This document shows, in pieces, positions 1-12,311 of a stretch of DNA of 64,000 nt (positions are counted from its first letter, which is position 1; every line of letters starts with the position of its first letter). The position numbers were made by a program, and so were the translations under genes. Location of the stretch: positions 159,246,437 to 159,310,436 of the forward strand of contig CM028379.1 in NCBI GenBank assembly GCA_013146195.2, read 5' to 3'. This DNA comes from Codonopsis lanceolata (taxonomy: Eukaryota > Streptophyta > Magnoliopsida > Asterales > Campanulaceae). The notes under the pieces were generated by a model that made no database searches, had not been told where the DNA came from, and saw nothing but the letters and a program-made list of their open reading frames with translations.

Positions 1-250
1 TTATTATTATTATTATTATTTTTTTCTCTCAATAAACCATCTTTTCCCTATGAACAAAATTTTCATATAAATATCCTTTTTCTTCTTCAATGGTAAGAGT
101 TTTGATGATCAAGGTCAAACTTCTAAGAACGTTCCATTGAGTGCCCATGTTTAGAGCAACCACAACAATATCACTTACAAACGCTCTAAAACTCATTTTA
201 GAGTTTTTTTAGTTCAATAACTGATTACATTACTTTGTTTGTTTGTTTAT
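1..250. other. AT-rich non-coding flank
   Basis: AT-rich sequence that opens with a short TTA microsatellite. I see no coding potential. It ends in the 9-bp repeat that flanks the Mutator-like element starting at 251. Confidence 0.6.
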
Positions 251-1268
251 GGCCAAAATACGAATTATCCTCCAAGGTTTTCACTCAATTTTAAAGTGGT
301 ACCCAACCTAAGGTTTGTGTCAAACTCATATTTGACATTTCAAATTATCTCATTTTGAACGCTTGCCCAAACAAGCATTAAAAACTAACAGAAAGTTAGC
401 ATGTGTATCTTATATGCAGGGGTAATTTAGTCTTTTTCTTTAGTTTTTTTTCTTTAATTAATCTTCTATACCCGAGCATGGTCCACCTCCGACGGTTCCC
501 CACTCCAGGAATTTCAGGGCCACAATCTCGGCATTTCCGACCTCGCCTTCTCCTTTGACAGTCACTTCCTCGCCACCGCCTTTGACAACAAGACCGTCCG
601 TCTCTTTCAAGTTTTGCTCCCAGTGATACAGATCTTGATGAGTGAAAACCATATCCGATCGCGAGAGAGAGAGAGAAAGATTTGCTCCACCATAATCGAT
701 TCTTAAAACTTTTCCACAAAAAGAAGAAGAAGCTAAAAGTAATAGATTTGCTCCACCTCTATAATCGATTTCCCCGTAATCGATAAGAGAGGAAGATGTG
801 GCCGGAGACGAGATGATACATAATAGTAATCAATTAATTCTCCACCACCTCGATAATCGATGTCTCCGTCAATTCGGCTTGCCCGACAATCTCCTCCATT
901 GAACTCACCGTCAATATCTTCAACCCGATTGTTCATCATCTTCTCTTGTTCTCTCCTCACTTTTCTCTTTACCCTCTGCAGATCACCAATAAATTAACAA
1001 CCCACTCCAAACCTTGATTTATGCTTGTCCTAAAATTAAGAACAAATCTATGATTTTCAATCCCACACTATCGATCCAAAGAAACTAAATTATCCTTGCA
1101 TGTGAGATGCACACGTCAACTTTTTGTTAGTTTTCTAATATCCGCTAAGAATAGGGTGCAAAATAAGATAATTTGAAATATCAAATATATATGAGTTTAA
1201 CACAAACCTTAGATTGAATACCACTATAAAATTGGGTGAAAACCTTGGAGGTAATTCATATTTTGGCC
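251..1268. mobile_element. Mutator-like (Pack-MULE type) element with ~130-bp TIRs
   Basis: The two ends are inverted copies of each other. The left end starts GGCCAAAATACGAATTA and the right end, reverse-complemented, starts GGCCAAAATATGAATTA; similarity continues for about 130 bp. The flanks are a near-perfect 9-bp direct repeat, tttgtttat at 242-250 and tttatttat at 1269-1277 (8 of 9). A 9-bp duplication with long TIRs is the Mutator signature. No transposase is present, so the element is non-autonomous. The interior is more GC-rich than the surroundings and carries a WD40 gene fragment (476-610). A second possible fragment lies on the minus strand at 733-960, which I cannot identify. Confidence 0.72.
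476..610 (+). pseudogene. Captured WD40-repeat (WDR5-like) gene fragment
   Basis: Read in the frame starting at 476, the sequence encodes 45 residues including GHNLGISDLAFSFDSHFLAT followed by AFDNKTVRLFQ. This is a WD40 repeat layout: GH dipeptide, D-x-A-F-S, a D-S/A-x-F-L/I turn, then D-x-K-T-V/L-R/K-L-F/W. The preceding residues (LQEFQ before GH) and the G-I-S-D string resemble the first blade of plant WDR5-type COMPASS subunits. The normal W after R/K-L is F here, and the frame runs into unrelated sequence right after, possibly at a former exon/intron border. There is no start codon and no other blade, so it cannot make a WD40 propeller. It lies wholly inside the Mutator-like element. Identity by motif only. 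Confidence 0.6.
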
Positions 1269-1308
1269 TTTATTTATTTATTCAAAGGCTACTTAATTAT
1301 CTAGAATT

Positions 1309-1570
1309 ACCAACGAGCTCTAACTCAACTGGTACTGCTCACTTCTCCTAACGGAGAGGTTGGGTGTTCAGTCTCATAGACAACTTTACAATCTTAGAGG
1401 GTCGGGTGTTCAAGCCTCTTGAGGCATCGTTGTTTAAAGCCTTATCCAAAGGCCCCATTTAGCTACTCACCTATCTTAACGGAGAGGTTGAGTATTCAAG
1501 CCCTACCAGGCACCCCGGGACTTTATTTCAACCGAGAGGTCGGTGTTCAAAAGCCTCCCACCAATTGTTC
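1309..1570 (+). repeat. SINE-like repeat with tRNA-type A and B boxes, internally duplicated
   Basis: Starts accaacgagctctaactcaa, with TAACTCAACTGG close to a polymerase III A box. GTTCAAGCC at about 1409 is a good B box. The segment containing the B box occurs about four times (near 1360, 1403, 1483 and 1537) as variants of gagaggttgggtgttcaa. A related minus-strand copy lies at 49937-50046 inside retrotransposon 2; both share the ends accaacgagctc and ccccatttagct. No clear flanking duplication was found. Confidence 0.45.
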
Positions 1571-1837
1571 GAGTCATATCTATATATATATATATAATCT
1601 TTCAAGCATTAAAATATAATAAAAAAAATTAAGGATTGGGGTACGGTCTATTTCCCCTCCAACCTTTTAAAGAAAAAAAAATTATCTAGAATTCAAACTC
1701 TTCCCTTGTCGGTTGTCAACTCTCTACCATCTCACGTCTCAACTTCCAGGTAGTTGATGAGTGACATTACTTGAGGAGTCGATTTAGTAACCTAAATTAT
1801 AGTTGAAAAGTCAAAAACTTTAGGAAAAAAAAATTGG

Positions 1838-1955
1838 GTAAGACGGCGGCCTTACGAATATTTTTTTAATACGAATTGTCTTTATTTGATCTATTGTTTA
1901 TTAATGGATTAAGTTGTGAGAAAGTGAGGTTTCATATTACGGATTAATACAGAAA
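1838..1955. repeat. MITE copy, GTAAGACGG family
   Basis: Begins gtaagacggcggccttacg and carries the family core aagttgtgagaaagtgaggt followed by a run like 'atattacggattaa'. Four related copies occur in the window (near 2975, 26555, 33895 and 37178). Confidence 0.5.
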
Positions 1956-2059
1956 TCCTACTAAAAAATTTAATATATATAAGAACATTTTAAACTTGCT
2001 TTCACTTGTTAAAGAAAATAAAATTGGAGTATAATTTTTGAACTACACTAAAAGTACTA

Positions 2060-2459
2060 CTCTCTCTATTTCAATTGCAGCAGTACACTTAGAATTTTCG
2101 ACCCATTTTGTTTTACCAATTTTGAAATCCATATTTAACAAGGATTTTTTTGTGAAAATTTAAAAAAATATAAAATATGTGAATGATAGTACTTTTAGCA
2201 TAGTTTCTAAATATTTGGTCATACTTAAAAATAAATTCGAAGTGTATAACCTCATTGGGAGAAGGGGCGAGGATATAGTTTTTTTTGTCCTTTTTTTTTA
2301 AATAATTTCCTTCTAAGAGGGCGTGGGATGAGATGAAACCTGAGACCTTACACTTTGTGAAACTCAAATTCAAATAATTTTTAATTCCTTGTCAAATATC
2401 GAATTGATCATATTAACCAAAAAAAGTTATATGTACCTCTTCAATTAAGACAAAGAGAG
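2060..2459. mobile_element. Stowaway/mariner-like MITE (400 bp)
   Basis: The left end CTCTCTCTATTTCAATTG matches the reverse-complemented right end CTCTCTTTGTCTTAATTG. Each is flanked by TA (2058-2059 and 2460-2461), the tc1/mariner target duplication. I see no coding content. Confidence 0.5.
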
Positions 2460-2491
2460 TAGTGTGTTTCTTTAAATTGTACAAAGAAATA

Positions 2492-2723
2492 CTCCATCCG
2501 TTCTCCTTCATACTATTTTATGATATTTCACTTAAAGAGTCCACTTAAAAAAACTATATAAACAATTTTTATAACATTTAATCTTTACCCTTCACTTGTT
2601 ATATAAGTACACATTGCTATTGGTTAAATACTTTTGTAATTATAACAAACACCAATGATATTTATACATCTTCGTAATAATTAGAGTTCTTAAACAAGGA
2701 GTCTTTGGGTGGAATGGAGGGAG
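2492..2723. mobile_element. Stowaway-like MITE (232 bp)
   Basis: The ends CTCCATCCGTTC and (reverse complement) CTCCCTCCATTC are flanked by TA at 2490-2491 and 2724-2725. This is the common plant CTCCCTCCGTCCC family. Non-coding. Confidence 0.55.
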
Positions 2724-2974
2724 TAATTTATTTATTTATTTTTGTTTGATACATTAGCAAAATGTAATGTTCTCCAATAAAAATAAAGAAATTGAAAAAT
2801 AATGAAAATTTATAGCATGAGTTCAGAAATGCCTCTCATTTCCTGAAGATATGTGATGGTGTATGTGGATACTTTTTGCATTCTAAGTAGGGTTGAGGCA
2901 TTGTACATTTATCCCCTAAGTTTTTGGGACGTTTGTATTATGGTAAAAACTGTGGAAAAACAGTTTTATAAGTA

Positions 2975-3090
2975 TTTTTTGTAAGACATATTAACTTTAT
3001 TCAATTCATTGTGTGTTGTTAGGTTGAGTTATGAGAGAGTGAAGCTCCGTCAAACATATAAATTAATATCTGTAAGACGGTGTTACATGA
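2975..3090. repeat. MITE copy, GTAAGACGG family
   Basis: Shares the core gagttatgagagagtgaag and the terminal motif gtaagacggtgttacatg with the copies near 1838, 26555, 33895 and 37178. Confidence 0.5.
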
Positions 3091-3323
3091 AACTTACTCA
3101 TGTATGATATTGTACTTCGTTCATGAACTCTGTTGTACTCTTTTTCATTACAAACACAAACGTGGATTATGTGGTTTTAATAAAAATTAGTCTAGCATTT
3201 AGTAGAAATAAGCCAAGAAAAGTGACTTGTAGATTTGTTGTTAGTAGAGATGGTAAATTGGTGGGTATGAGCGGGCATGGATGTGTCTATATGGGCGGCG
3301 GACTCAAATGACCGGACAAGTAA

Positions 3324-3674
3324 GGCCCCGTTCGTTTAACAGAAAATGACTTCCGGTAAACGTTTTTCTTATTTTTCGGTGTTTGGTAACCTTAGGAAAA
3401 TATTGTCAACGTAAAAGTTTTTCCGAGTTAACGTAAAAGTTTTTTCGAGTCAATGAAAACGATGTCTTCTTTTCCAGAAAATGACTTACGTATTTATTTT
3501 TTCGTAAGTTATTTATTCACATATTGTTTTCGGTCTCATTTTTTGTACGTTTGCCAAACACCTGAAAATGTTTTTCGGCACATTTTCAAAAGATTTACCA
3601 AACACCTGAAAATAATTTTTTCATTTTCTAGAAATCATTTTCCAGAAATCATTTTATGTGAAACAAACGAAGCC
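3324..3674. mobile_element. PIF/Harbinger (Tourist-like) MITE
   Basis: The ends GGCCCCGTTCGTTT and (reverse complement) GGCTTCGTTTGTTT are flanked by the trinucleotide TAA at 3321-3323 and 3675-3677, the 3-bp duplication typical of PIF/Harbinger elements. The 351-bp interior is rich in the fold-back motif family gaaaatgattttc. Non-coding. Confidence 0.6.
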
Positions 3675-4596
3675 TAAGTGCTCATTCAATAACATGAACA
3701 TATATAGGCGAGCACTAAATGAACATGAGCGTCCATTTACTTATTAATATGTAATTATCAAATAAATACAAAAATACAAAAAAATAATTTCTTTCTACAA
3801 AAAATTATCAAAAAAATAAATAAATACAGGTGACTTGAATATTGAAATCCATATATACTTATAAACACAGTTTCTAGGTGACATAACACCCAAAAAATTG
3901 TATTTAAAAAAATCATTTTAAGCAGCTTTAAAAAATATCATCTTCATTTTCTGCTTCTTTCAACAAATTTTTTGTGGAAAAAAAACTTTTAAAGGTAGTG
4001 ACATGTGGGACAGTGATTCCATTTCATAAGTGGGTGGGTTTTGTTCTTTTGTGTGAGTGTGTGTGTGTGTGTGGGGGGGGGGTTTCCCTTTATTAACATT
4101 TTGCAATTCAGAATTTCCAACTCTATCAAGACCTTTTTCGTGTGAGCTTAATTCAATTAATAAATTAAATTATTGTTAGGAGTGGTGCAACGAAGAATTG
4201 CAATGAGTTAATCCTAAAGTGAGTATTCTATGATTCATTGGGCACCCATTTAAAATCATATATGCTCATGATAATCAATGGTCTTAAATAAGCATGTCTA
4301 TTTATATCAACTTAAAAATAATTAATATGTCCATACTCATAATTTAATAGACAGTCTAAACAGACATACGAGGATGAGCATAAATTGCTATCTCTAGTTG
4401 TTAGTTAAGCTAGCGATGAAGTACATTTCAATTTTAAAAGATAGTCTAAGCATTGTTAAGTCTTTCATTCTTTGTTTTTATTTTTTTTTTATTTTTGGCT
4501 AGATTCGTGAAGTGGTTTGTTTGAACCAGCTTTGTGTGCATATTAACGTAATTTACTTTTCTAGGTGAGTCCAATAGCATATCCTCTAAGCTTGAA
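3675..4596. other. AT-rich intergenic DNA with GT/G microsatellite
   Basis: No gene seen. A (GT)n tract running into a G homopolymer lies at about 4049-4082. The rest is low-complexity AT-rich DNA. Confidence 0.5.
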
Positions 4597-5690
4597 TTAT
4601 CTTCTTTACTATAAAAGTATGAGTTGTTTCTTATAAATTAATATATGGACAAAATTAACATTTCATCTAATAAATCATTCACCATTTATTTAAGGACAAA
4701 CAAGTAAATTTATCTTCTTTACTATAAAAATATAAGTTGTCTCTTAAAAATTAATGTATAGACAAAATTAACCTTTCATCTAATAAATCATCCACCATTT
4801 ATTTAAGGACAAACAAGTAAATTTATCACGATAAAAAAAATATTTTTACAAAAGTAATGTTTAATAAATCACTCCCCATTGAGTAAGGTCAAATAAATAA
4901 TTTATTTTTGCTAATCAATTCCATGAATAATTACAAAAAAGTTATCATAATAAATGATAATGTCAAATTAGTAAATTCTATCTCTATCTATCTATCTATT
5001 TCTACTATAAAATTGTGAGTTGTCTCTTAGAAATTAATGTATGGAAAAAATTAACCTTTCATCTGATAAATCGTCCACCATTTATTTAAGGACAAAAAAG
5101 TAAATTTATCATAATAAATGATAAGGTTTGAAAAAAATAACCCTAAATTTAATAGATCACTCACTATTTAATAAGGTAAAATAAGTAAATTTGTTATGAA
5201 CTAATCAATTAAATGAATAATAACAAAAAGAACCCTAAATTTAATAAATCATTCACCATTGAATAAGGTCAAATATGTAAATAATATCTCTACCTATCTA
5301 TCTTCTTTACTATAAAAGTGTGAGTTGTCTCTTAAAAATTAATGTATGGACAAAATTAACATTTCATCTAATAAATCATCCACCATTTATTTAAGGACAA
5401 CCAAGTAGATTGATCTTCTTTACTATAAAAATATGAGTTGTATCTTAGAAATTAATGTATGGACAAAATTAACATTTCATCTAATAAACCATCCACCATT
5501 TATTTAAGGACAAACAAGTAAATTTATAATGATAAAAAATAATATATTTTCCAAAGTAATGCTTAATAAATCACTCCCCATTGAATAACGTCAAATAAAT
5601 AATTTATTATTTGCTAATCAATTCCATGAATAATAACAGAAAAGTTATCATAATAAATGATAATGTTAAATTAGTAAATTATATATCTAC

Positions 5691-5722
<32 letters not shown>

Positions 5723-8700
5723 TTATATTATAAAATTGTGAGTTGTCTTTTAAAAATTAATGTATGGATAAAATTAACATTTCATTTAATAAATCGTTCA
5801 CCATTTATTTAAGGACAGACAAGTAAATTTATCATAATAAATGATAATGTTTGTAAAAAAATAACCATAAATTTAATAAATCACTCACTGTTGAATAAGG
5901 TCAAATAAGTAAATTTGTTATGAGCTAATCAATTAAATGAATAATTACAAAAAACTCTAAATTTAATAAATCACTCACTATTGAATAAAGTCAAATAGGT
6001 AAATGATATCTCTATCTATCTATCTTCTTTACTATAAAAGTGTGAGTTATCTCTTAGAAATTAATGTATGGACAAAATTAACATTTTATCTATTAAATTA
6101 TCCACCATTTATTTAAGGATAACAAGTAAATTTATTTTCTTAACTATAAAAATGTGAGTTGTCTCTTAGAAATTAATTTATGGTCAAAATTAACCTTTCA
6201 TCTAATAAACCATCCACCATTTATTTAAGGACAAACAAGTAAATTTATAATGATAAAAAATAATGTTTAAACAAAGTAATGTTTAATAAATCACTCCTCA
6301 TTGAATAAGGTCAAAGAAATAATTTATTATTTGCTAATCAATTCCATGAATAATAACAAAAAAAATATCATAATAAATGATAATGTCAAATTAGTAAATT
6401 CTATATCTATCTTTCTATCTATTTCTACTATAAAATTGTGAATTGTCTCTTAGAAATTAATGTATGAGAAAAATTAATATTTCATCTAATAAATCATCCA
6501 CCATTTATTTAAGGACAAACAAGTAAATTTATCATAATAAAGGATAGTGTTTGTAAAAAAATAACCCTAAATTTAATAAATCACTCACCATTGAATAATG
6601 TCAAATAAATAAATATGTTATGAGTTAATCAATTACATGAATATTTACAAAAAGAACCCTAAATTTAATAAATCACTCATCATTGAATAAGGTCAAATAG
6701 ATAAATGCTATCTTTATCTATCTATCTTCTTTACTATAAAATTCTTAGTTGTCCCTTAGAAATTAATGTATGGACAAAATTAACCTTTCATCTAATAAAT
6801 CATTCATCATTTATTTAAGGACAAAAAATAAAATTTATCCTTTTTACTATACAAATGTGAGTTATATCTTAGAAATTAATGTATGGACAAAATTAACATT
6901 TCATCTAATAAACCATCCACCAATTATTTAAGTACAAACAAGTAAATTTATCATGATAAAAAAATAATATTTTTACAAAAGTAATGTTTAATAAATCACC
7001 CCCCATTGAATAAGGTAAAATAAATAATTTATTATTTGCTAATCAATTTCATGAATAAGAACAAAAAGTTATCATAATAAATGATAATGTCAAATTAGTA
7101 AATTGTATCTCTATCTATTTATCTATTTCTACTATAAAGTTGTGAGTTGTCTCTTAGAAATTGATTAGCAAATAATTTATTATTTGCTAATCAATTTCAT
7201 GAATAATAACAAAAAAGTTATCATAATAAATGATAATGTCAAATAAGTAAATTATATCTCTATCTATTTATCTATTTCTACTATAAAATTGTGAGTTGTC
7301 TCTTAGAAATTAATGTATGGACAAAATTAACATTTATCTGATAAATCGTCCACCATTTATTTAAGGACAAGCAAGTAAATTTATCATAATAAATGATAGT
7401 GTTTGTAAAAAAAAATAATCCTAAATTTAATAGATCACTCACCATTGAATAAGGTCAAATAAGTAAATTTGTTACAAGCTAATCACTTAAATGAATAATA
7501 ACAAAAATAACCCTAAATTTAATAAATCATCCACCATTGAATATGGTCAAATAGGTAAATAATATCTCTATCTATCTATCTTATTTACTGTAAAAGTGTG
7601 AGTTGTCTCTTAAAAAGTAATGTATGGACAAAATTAACCTTCCATCTAATAAATCATCCACCATTTATTTAAGGACAAACAAGAAGATTTATCTTCTTCA
7701 CTATAAAAATAAGAGTTGTCTCTTAGAAATTAATGTATGGACAAAATTAGTCTTTCATCTAATAAACCATCCCCCATTTATTTAAGGACAAACAAATAAA
7801 TTTATCATGATAAAAAATAATATTTTTACCAAAGTAATGCTTAATAAATCACTCCCGTCGAATAAGGTCAAATAAATAATTTATTATTTGCTAATCAATT
7901 CCATGAATAATAACAAAAAAGTTATCATAATAAATGATAATTTTAAATTAGTAAATTCTATCTCTATCTATCTATTTCTACTATAAAATTGTGAGTTGTC
8001 TTTTAGAAATTAATGTATGGACAAAATTAACATTTTATCTAATAAATCGTCCACCATTTATTTAAGGACAAACAAGCAAATTTATCATAATAAATGATAA
8101 TATTTGTAAAAAAATAATCCTCAATTTAATAAATCACTCACTATTGAATAAGGTCAAATAAGTAAATTTGTTATGAGCTAATCAATTAAATGAATAATTA
8201 CAAAAAAACCCTAAATTTAATAAATCACTCACTATTGAATAAAGTCAAATAGGTAAATGATATCTCTATCTATCTATCTTCTTTACTATAAAAGTGTGAG
8301 TTGTTTCTTAGAAATTAATGTATGGACAAAATTAACCTTTCATCTAATAAACCATCCATCATTTATTTAAGGACAAACAAGTAAATTTATAATGATAAAA
8401 AATAATATTTGCACAAAGTAATGTTTAATAAATCACTCCCCGTTGAATAAGGTCAGAGAAATAATTTATTATTTGCTAATCAATTCCATGAATAATAACA
8501 AAAAAAATATCATAATAAATGGTAATGTCAAATTAGTAAATTCTATTTCTATCTTTCTATCTAATTCTACTATAAAATTGTGAGTTGTCTCGTAGAAATT
8601 AATGTATGGACAAAATTAACATTTCATCTAATAAATCATCCACCATTTATTTAAGAACATACAAGTAAATTTATCATAATAAATGATATTGTTTGTAAAA

Positions 8701-10328
8701 AAAATAACCCAAAATTTAATAAATCACTTACCATTGAATACGGTCAAATAAATAAATTTGTTATGAGCTAATCAATTAAATGAATAATTACAAAATGAAC
8801 CCTAAATTTAATAAATCACTCACCATTGAATAAGGTCAAATAGGTAAATGTCATCTCTATCTATCTATCTTCTTTACTATAAATGTGTAAGTTGTCTCTC
8901 AGAAATTAATGTATACACAAAATTAACCCTTCATCTAATAAATCATCTACCATTTATTTAAGTACAAACAAGTAAATTTATCTTCTTTACTATAAAAATG
9001 TGAGCTGTCTCTTAGAAATTAATGTATGGACAAAATTAACATTTCATCTAATAAATCATCCACCATTTATTTAAGGACAAACAAGAAAATTTATCATGAT
9101 AAAAAATAATATTTTTACAAAAGTAATATTTAATAAATCACTTCCCATTGAATAAGGTCAAATAAATAATTTATTATTTACTAATCAATTCCATGAATAA
9201 TAACAAAAAAGTTATCAAAATAAATGATAATGTCAAATTAGTAAATTCTTTCTCTATCTATCTATCTATTTCATGTGAGTTGTTTTTTAGAAATTAATGT
9301 ATGGACCAAATTAGTCTTTCATCTAATAAATCGTTCACCATTTATTTAAAGACAAACAAGTAAATTTATCATAATAAATGATAATGTTTGTAAAAAAATA
9401 ACCCTAAATTTAATTGATCATTCACCATTGAATAAGGTCAAATAAGTAAATTTGTTATGAGCTAATCAATTAAATGAATAATTACAAAAAGAACCCTAAA
9501 TTTAATAAATCACTCACCATTGAATAAAGACAAATAGGTAAATAATATCTCTATCTATCTATCTTCTTTACTATAAAAGTGTGAGTTGTCTCTTAGAAAT
9601 TAATGTATAGACAAAATTAACCTTTCATCGAATAAATCATCCACCATTTATTTAAGGACAAACAAGTAAATCAATCTTCTTTACTATAAAAATGTGAGTT
9701 GTCTCTTAGAAATTAATGTATGGACAAAATTAACATTTTATCTAATAAACCATCCACCATTTATTTAAAGACAAACAAGTAAATTTATCATGATAAAAAA
9801 TAATATTTTTACAAAAATAATGCTTAATAAATCACTCCCCATTGGATAATGTCAAATAAATAATTTATTATTTGCTAATCAATTCCATGAATAATAACAA
9901 AAAAGTTATCATAATAAATGATAATGTCAAATTAGTAAATTCTATTTCTATCTATCTATCTATTTCTATTTTAAATTGTGGGTTGTCTTTTCGAAATTAA
10001 TGTATGGACATAATTAACCTTTCATCTAATAAATCGTCCACTATTTATTTAAGGATAAACAAGTAAATTTATCATAATAAATGATAATGTTTGTAAAAAA
10101 GTAACCCTAAATTTAATAAATCACTCACCATTGAATAATGTCAAATAAGTAAATTTGTTATAAGCTAATCGATTAAGTGAATAATTAAAAAAACCCTAAA
10201 TTTAATAAACCACTCAGTATTGAATAATGTCAAATAGGTAAATGCTCTCTCTCTCTATCTATCTTCTTAAATATAAAAGTGTGAGTTGTTTTTAGAAATT
10301 AATGTATGAATAAAATTAGCTTTCATCT
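4597..10328. repeat. Satellite array of ~700-bp higher-order repeats
   Basis: The same block recurs with start points near 4597, 5302, 6025, 6725, 7575, 8278, 8868, 9562 and 10258, a spacing close to 700 bp. Exceptions are ~855 (internal duplication near 7110-7300) and ~590 (one sub-unit lost after 8278). Each block holds three related sub-units of about 120, 290 and 290 bp. Each sub-unit begins with a variant of ctttactataaaagtgtgag and shares ccaccatttatttaagg. Short (TCTA)n runs precede the first and third sub-units. The array is cut by retrotransposon 1 and resumes at 20503. Confidence 0.85.
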
Positions 10329-10948
10329 TGAACTGCTCGGCCCAATAGGCCCAAGCCATGGGTCACGTGCCAAGCATTTGGATTTCACCCAGCAAGCGAG
10401 CAAAGCCTTAGCCTTTATCAGGTGAGTTGCCCGTGAGCTGGGGGCTCAACCAACGAGCGGGACTTACGATGCTCGCCAGTTCCGGATGCTATCAGTTGAG
10501 GACAGTTGATGTCCGGGCAAGATTAAGTTACAGTTAAGGACAGTTATGTCCGGGAAACCCTCCATTTAAAACGTTATCATTAATGGGCCAATTAATGTGC
10601 CCTCCATTAAAGGCCATGACCATTCATGGGTAGTTAATAACAATTATGGGCAGTTATTAACGGTTATTGGCAGTTATGTCCTCCGGCAAGTATAAAAACC
10701 TACGGAAATGAAGGAGAAAGGTACGCGCAATCATATTCTCTAGCTGAAACTCTGCTAAATTGTTTTCCCATTTGAGTGAATCTTGTACTGATTCTTACGC
10801 CGGAGGGCCTTTGCAGGGAGTGCCCCTGCCTAGTTCACGGTTACTTATTCTTATTGCAGAGTTGGGCTTTGAGGATTCTAGGACACGTTGAAAGCCGGGT
10901 GTTCAGATTGGGCTTCCTCAGTGCATCCGAAATATTTAGGACGCATCA
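10329..10948 (+). repeat. 5' LTR of retrotransposon 1 (620 bp)
   Basis: Runs from TGAACTGCTCGG to TTAGGACGCATCA. It contains a TATA box, TATAAAAA at 10691-10698, and short internal repeats of the gcagttat type around 10610-10680. It is the full-length LTR; its 3' partner has lost an internal 434 bp. Confidence 0.9.
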
Positions 10949-10950
10949 GT

Positions 10951-10966
10951 TGGTTCCGTTGCCGGG
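10951..10966 (+). other. Primer-binding site of retrotransposon 1 (tRNA-Asp type)
   Basis: TGGTTCCGTTGCCGGG starts two bases after the LTR. It is complementary, with a couple of mismatches, to the 3' end of plant tRNA-Asp, a primer used by several gypsy groups (from memory of the tRNA sequence). Confidence 0.6.
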
Positions 10967-11031
10967 AAACGAAAGTTTTTACTGTAGTAGATTTGGTGAA
11001 TTTGATAATTGTTCCTTCTGAAGCTTTATCA

Positions 11032-12300
11032 ATGGCGGAAAATGGAGTTAACGGCGGCAGTGGCAGTCGTAGGGAGGAGGTGCATTCGAATCCTAGCCTT
11101 AATCAAGTAGCTGGGAATAATGTTCCTCCGCCTCATGATGCACGCCACCAATTCAATCAGAGGCGCGGAATTGATTCATTGGTTCGGAGTGCTGAAGCAG
11201 CAGTCGGATTAGCCCATGAATTTCGAGAGGAGGCTCTGCGTCAACGAGCCATTTATTTGGGTCAGATGCACCAGCTTAACTTACAATTGATTGCAATGGG
11301 TAAGCCACCATTGCCCATCGAGGATCTCCTTTGTAGAAGCGTTTATTCTTGGCAAGTTAATCGCCCACGATGAATCCTCGTCGCTTATTCTCACCACCAC
11401 GAGCACAAGATCAAGGCGTGCGTCTCAAGCCGTAAGGCAAGCTAGCCAGTAGTTGTGCCTAGTGTTCGGCCATTCAAGGTTGGGACCACGAGTTGGCTTT
11501 AGAGGATATCGGCCCAATGCTCGTGCTCGAATATTAAGGCTGCCAAAGGACGGATGGCGATCCATCGCGGATGAAGCTCTAAAGATTAGAACTTTGTTGG
11601 TGCATGCGAGGAAAGCTTTGTTCTTGAATGGGGGCGCCATGGCGATCAATTAATAATTGAGGGCGTCTGCGACGCAAAGTTCATTTGTTGGAGCAGCGGG
11701 GGCACGTTGGCTAAGGCGAGGGCATTTGTCAAAAGTCAAGCGGGGGCACAGTGAGTCCACGAGCTACCTTGAGCGGTTTACCAAGGTGTTGGAGCAAGTT
11801 CGGGGCCGGAGAGCGGGAGGTAACCATGCTTTGAGATTGGTTTGCTTGAAGGTGAAGGTGGCTTGCGATCGAGTTGAGCATGCATGAACCAAAATGCTCA
11901 TGCGAGCACGAAGTGGTGTCTTGGGGAGGCGGCAAAAAGAGAAGAAGAAGGAGAGTCTTTGAAGCTATTGGGAACTCTAAGAAATGGCGGTTGGAAGTGG
12001 GGGTTATAATAAGAGCAAGTCTCGATATGACCGCCCGCTCGAAAGAATTTCTTCGTGAGATCGACTCGCTGCTGCGTGAAGACATCATGCGAGATAAGGA
12101 ATGAACTCCTAATCCACCTCGTATGAACGGCGGCAGTGGTGAAAGGGATCAAGCGGCGGTGTGCTTATCACGATGATTATGGGCATACCACGGAGGAATG
12201 TTGGTCGTTGAAGAAGGCCATTGAAGTTGATTAACGAGGCGGTTGGACCGCTTGGCGAGATGGAAGCAATAGGGGAATGCTCCCGGGAGAGAAGCCCCGC
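11032..12300 (+). pseudogene. gag: Decayed gag of retrotransposon 1
   Basis: The likely start is the ATG at 11032 (MAENGVNGGSGSRREEV). The open frame runs 113 residues to a stop ending at 11373. The rest of the gag core is scrambled across frames to about 12150. A CCHC-type zinc knuckle survives at 12160-12201, reading C-A-Y-H-D-D-Y-G-H-T-T-E-E-C, the C-x2-H-x3-GH-x4-C variant usual in Tat-lineage gag. The following residues (WSLKKAIE) are also typical. Gag would form the virus-like particle and bind the RNA. Many small indels make it non-functional. Confidence 0.7.
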
Positions 12301-12311
12301 CGATTAGGGGG

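Noticed and set aside
5680..5730. (TCTA)n tracts as independent microsatellites or a CRISPR-like array
   Set aside because: They recur at fixed places in the 700-bp satellite unit, so they are part of it; there are no spacers or direct repeats of CRISPR type, and this is plant DNA.
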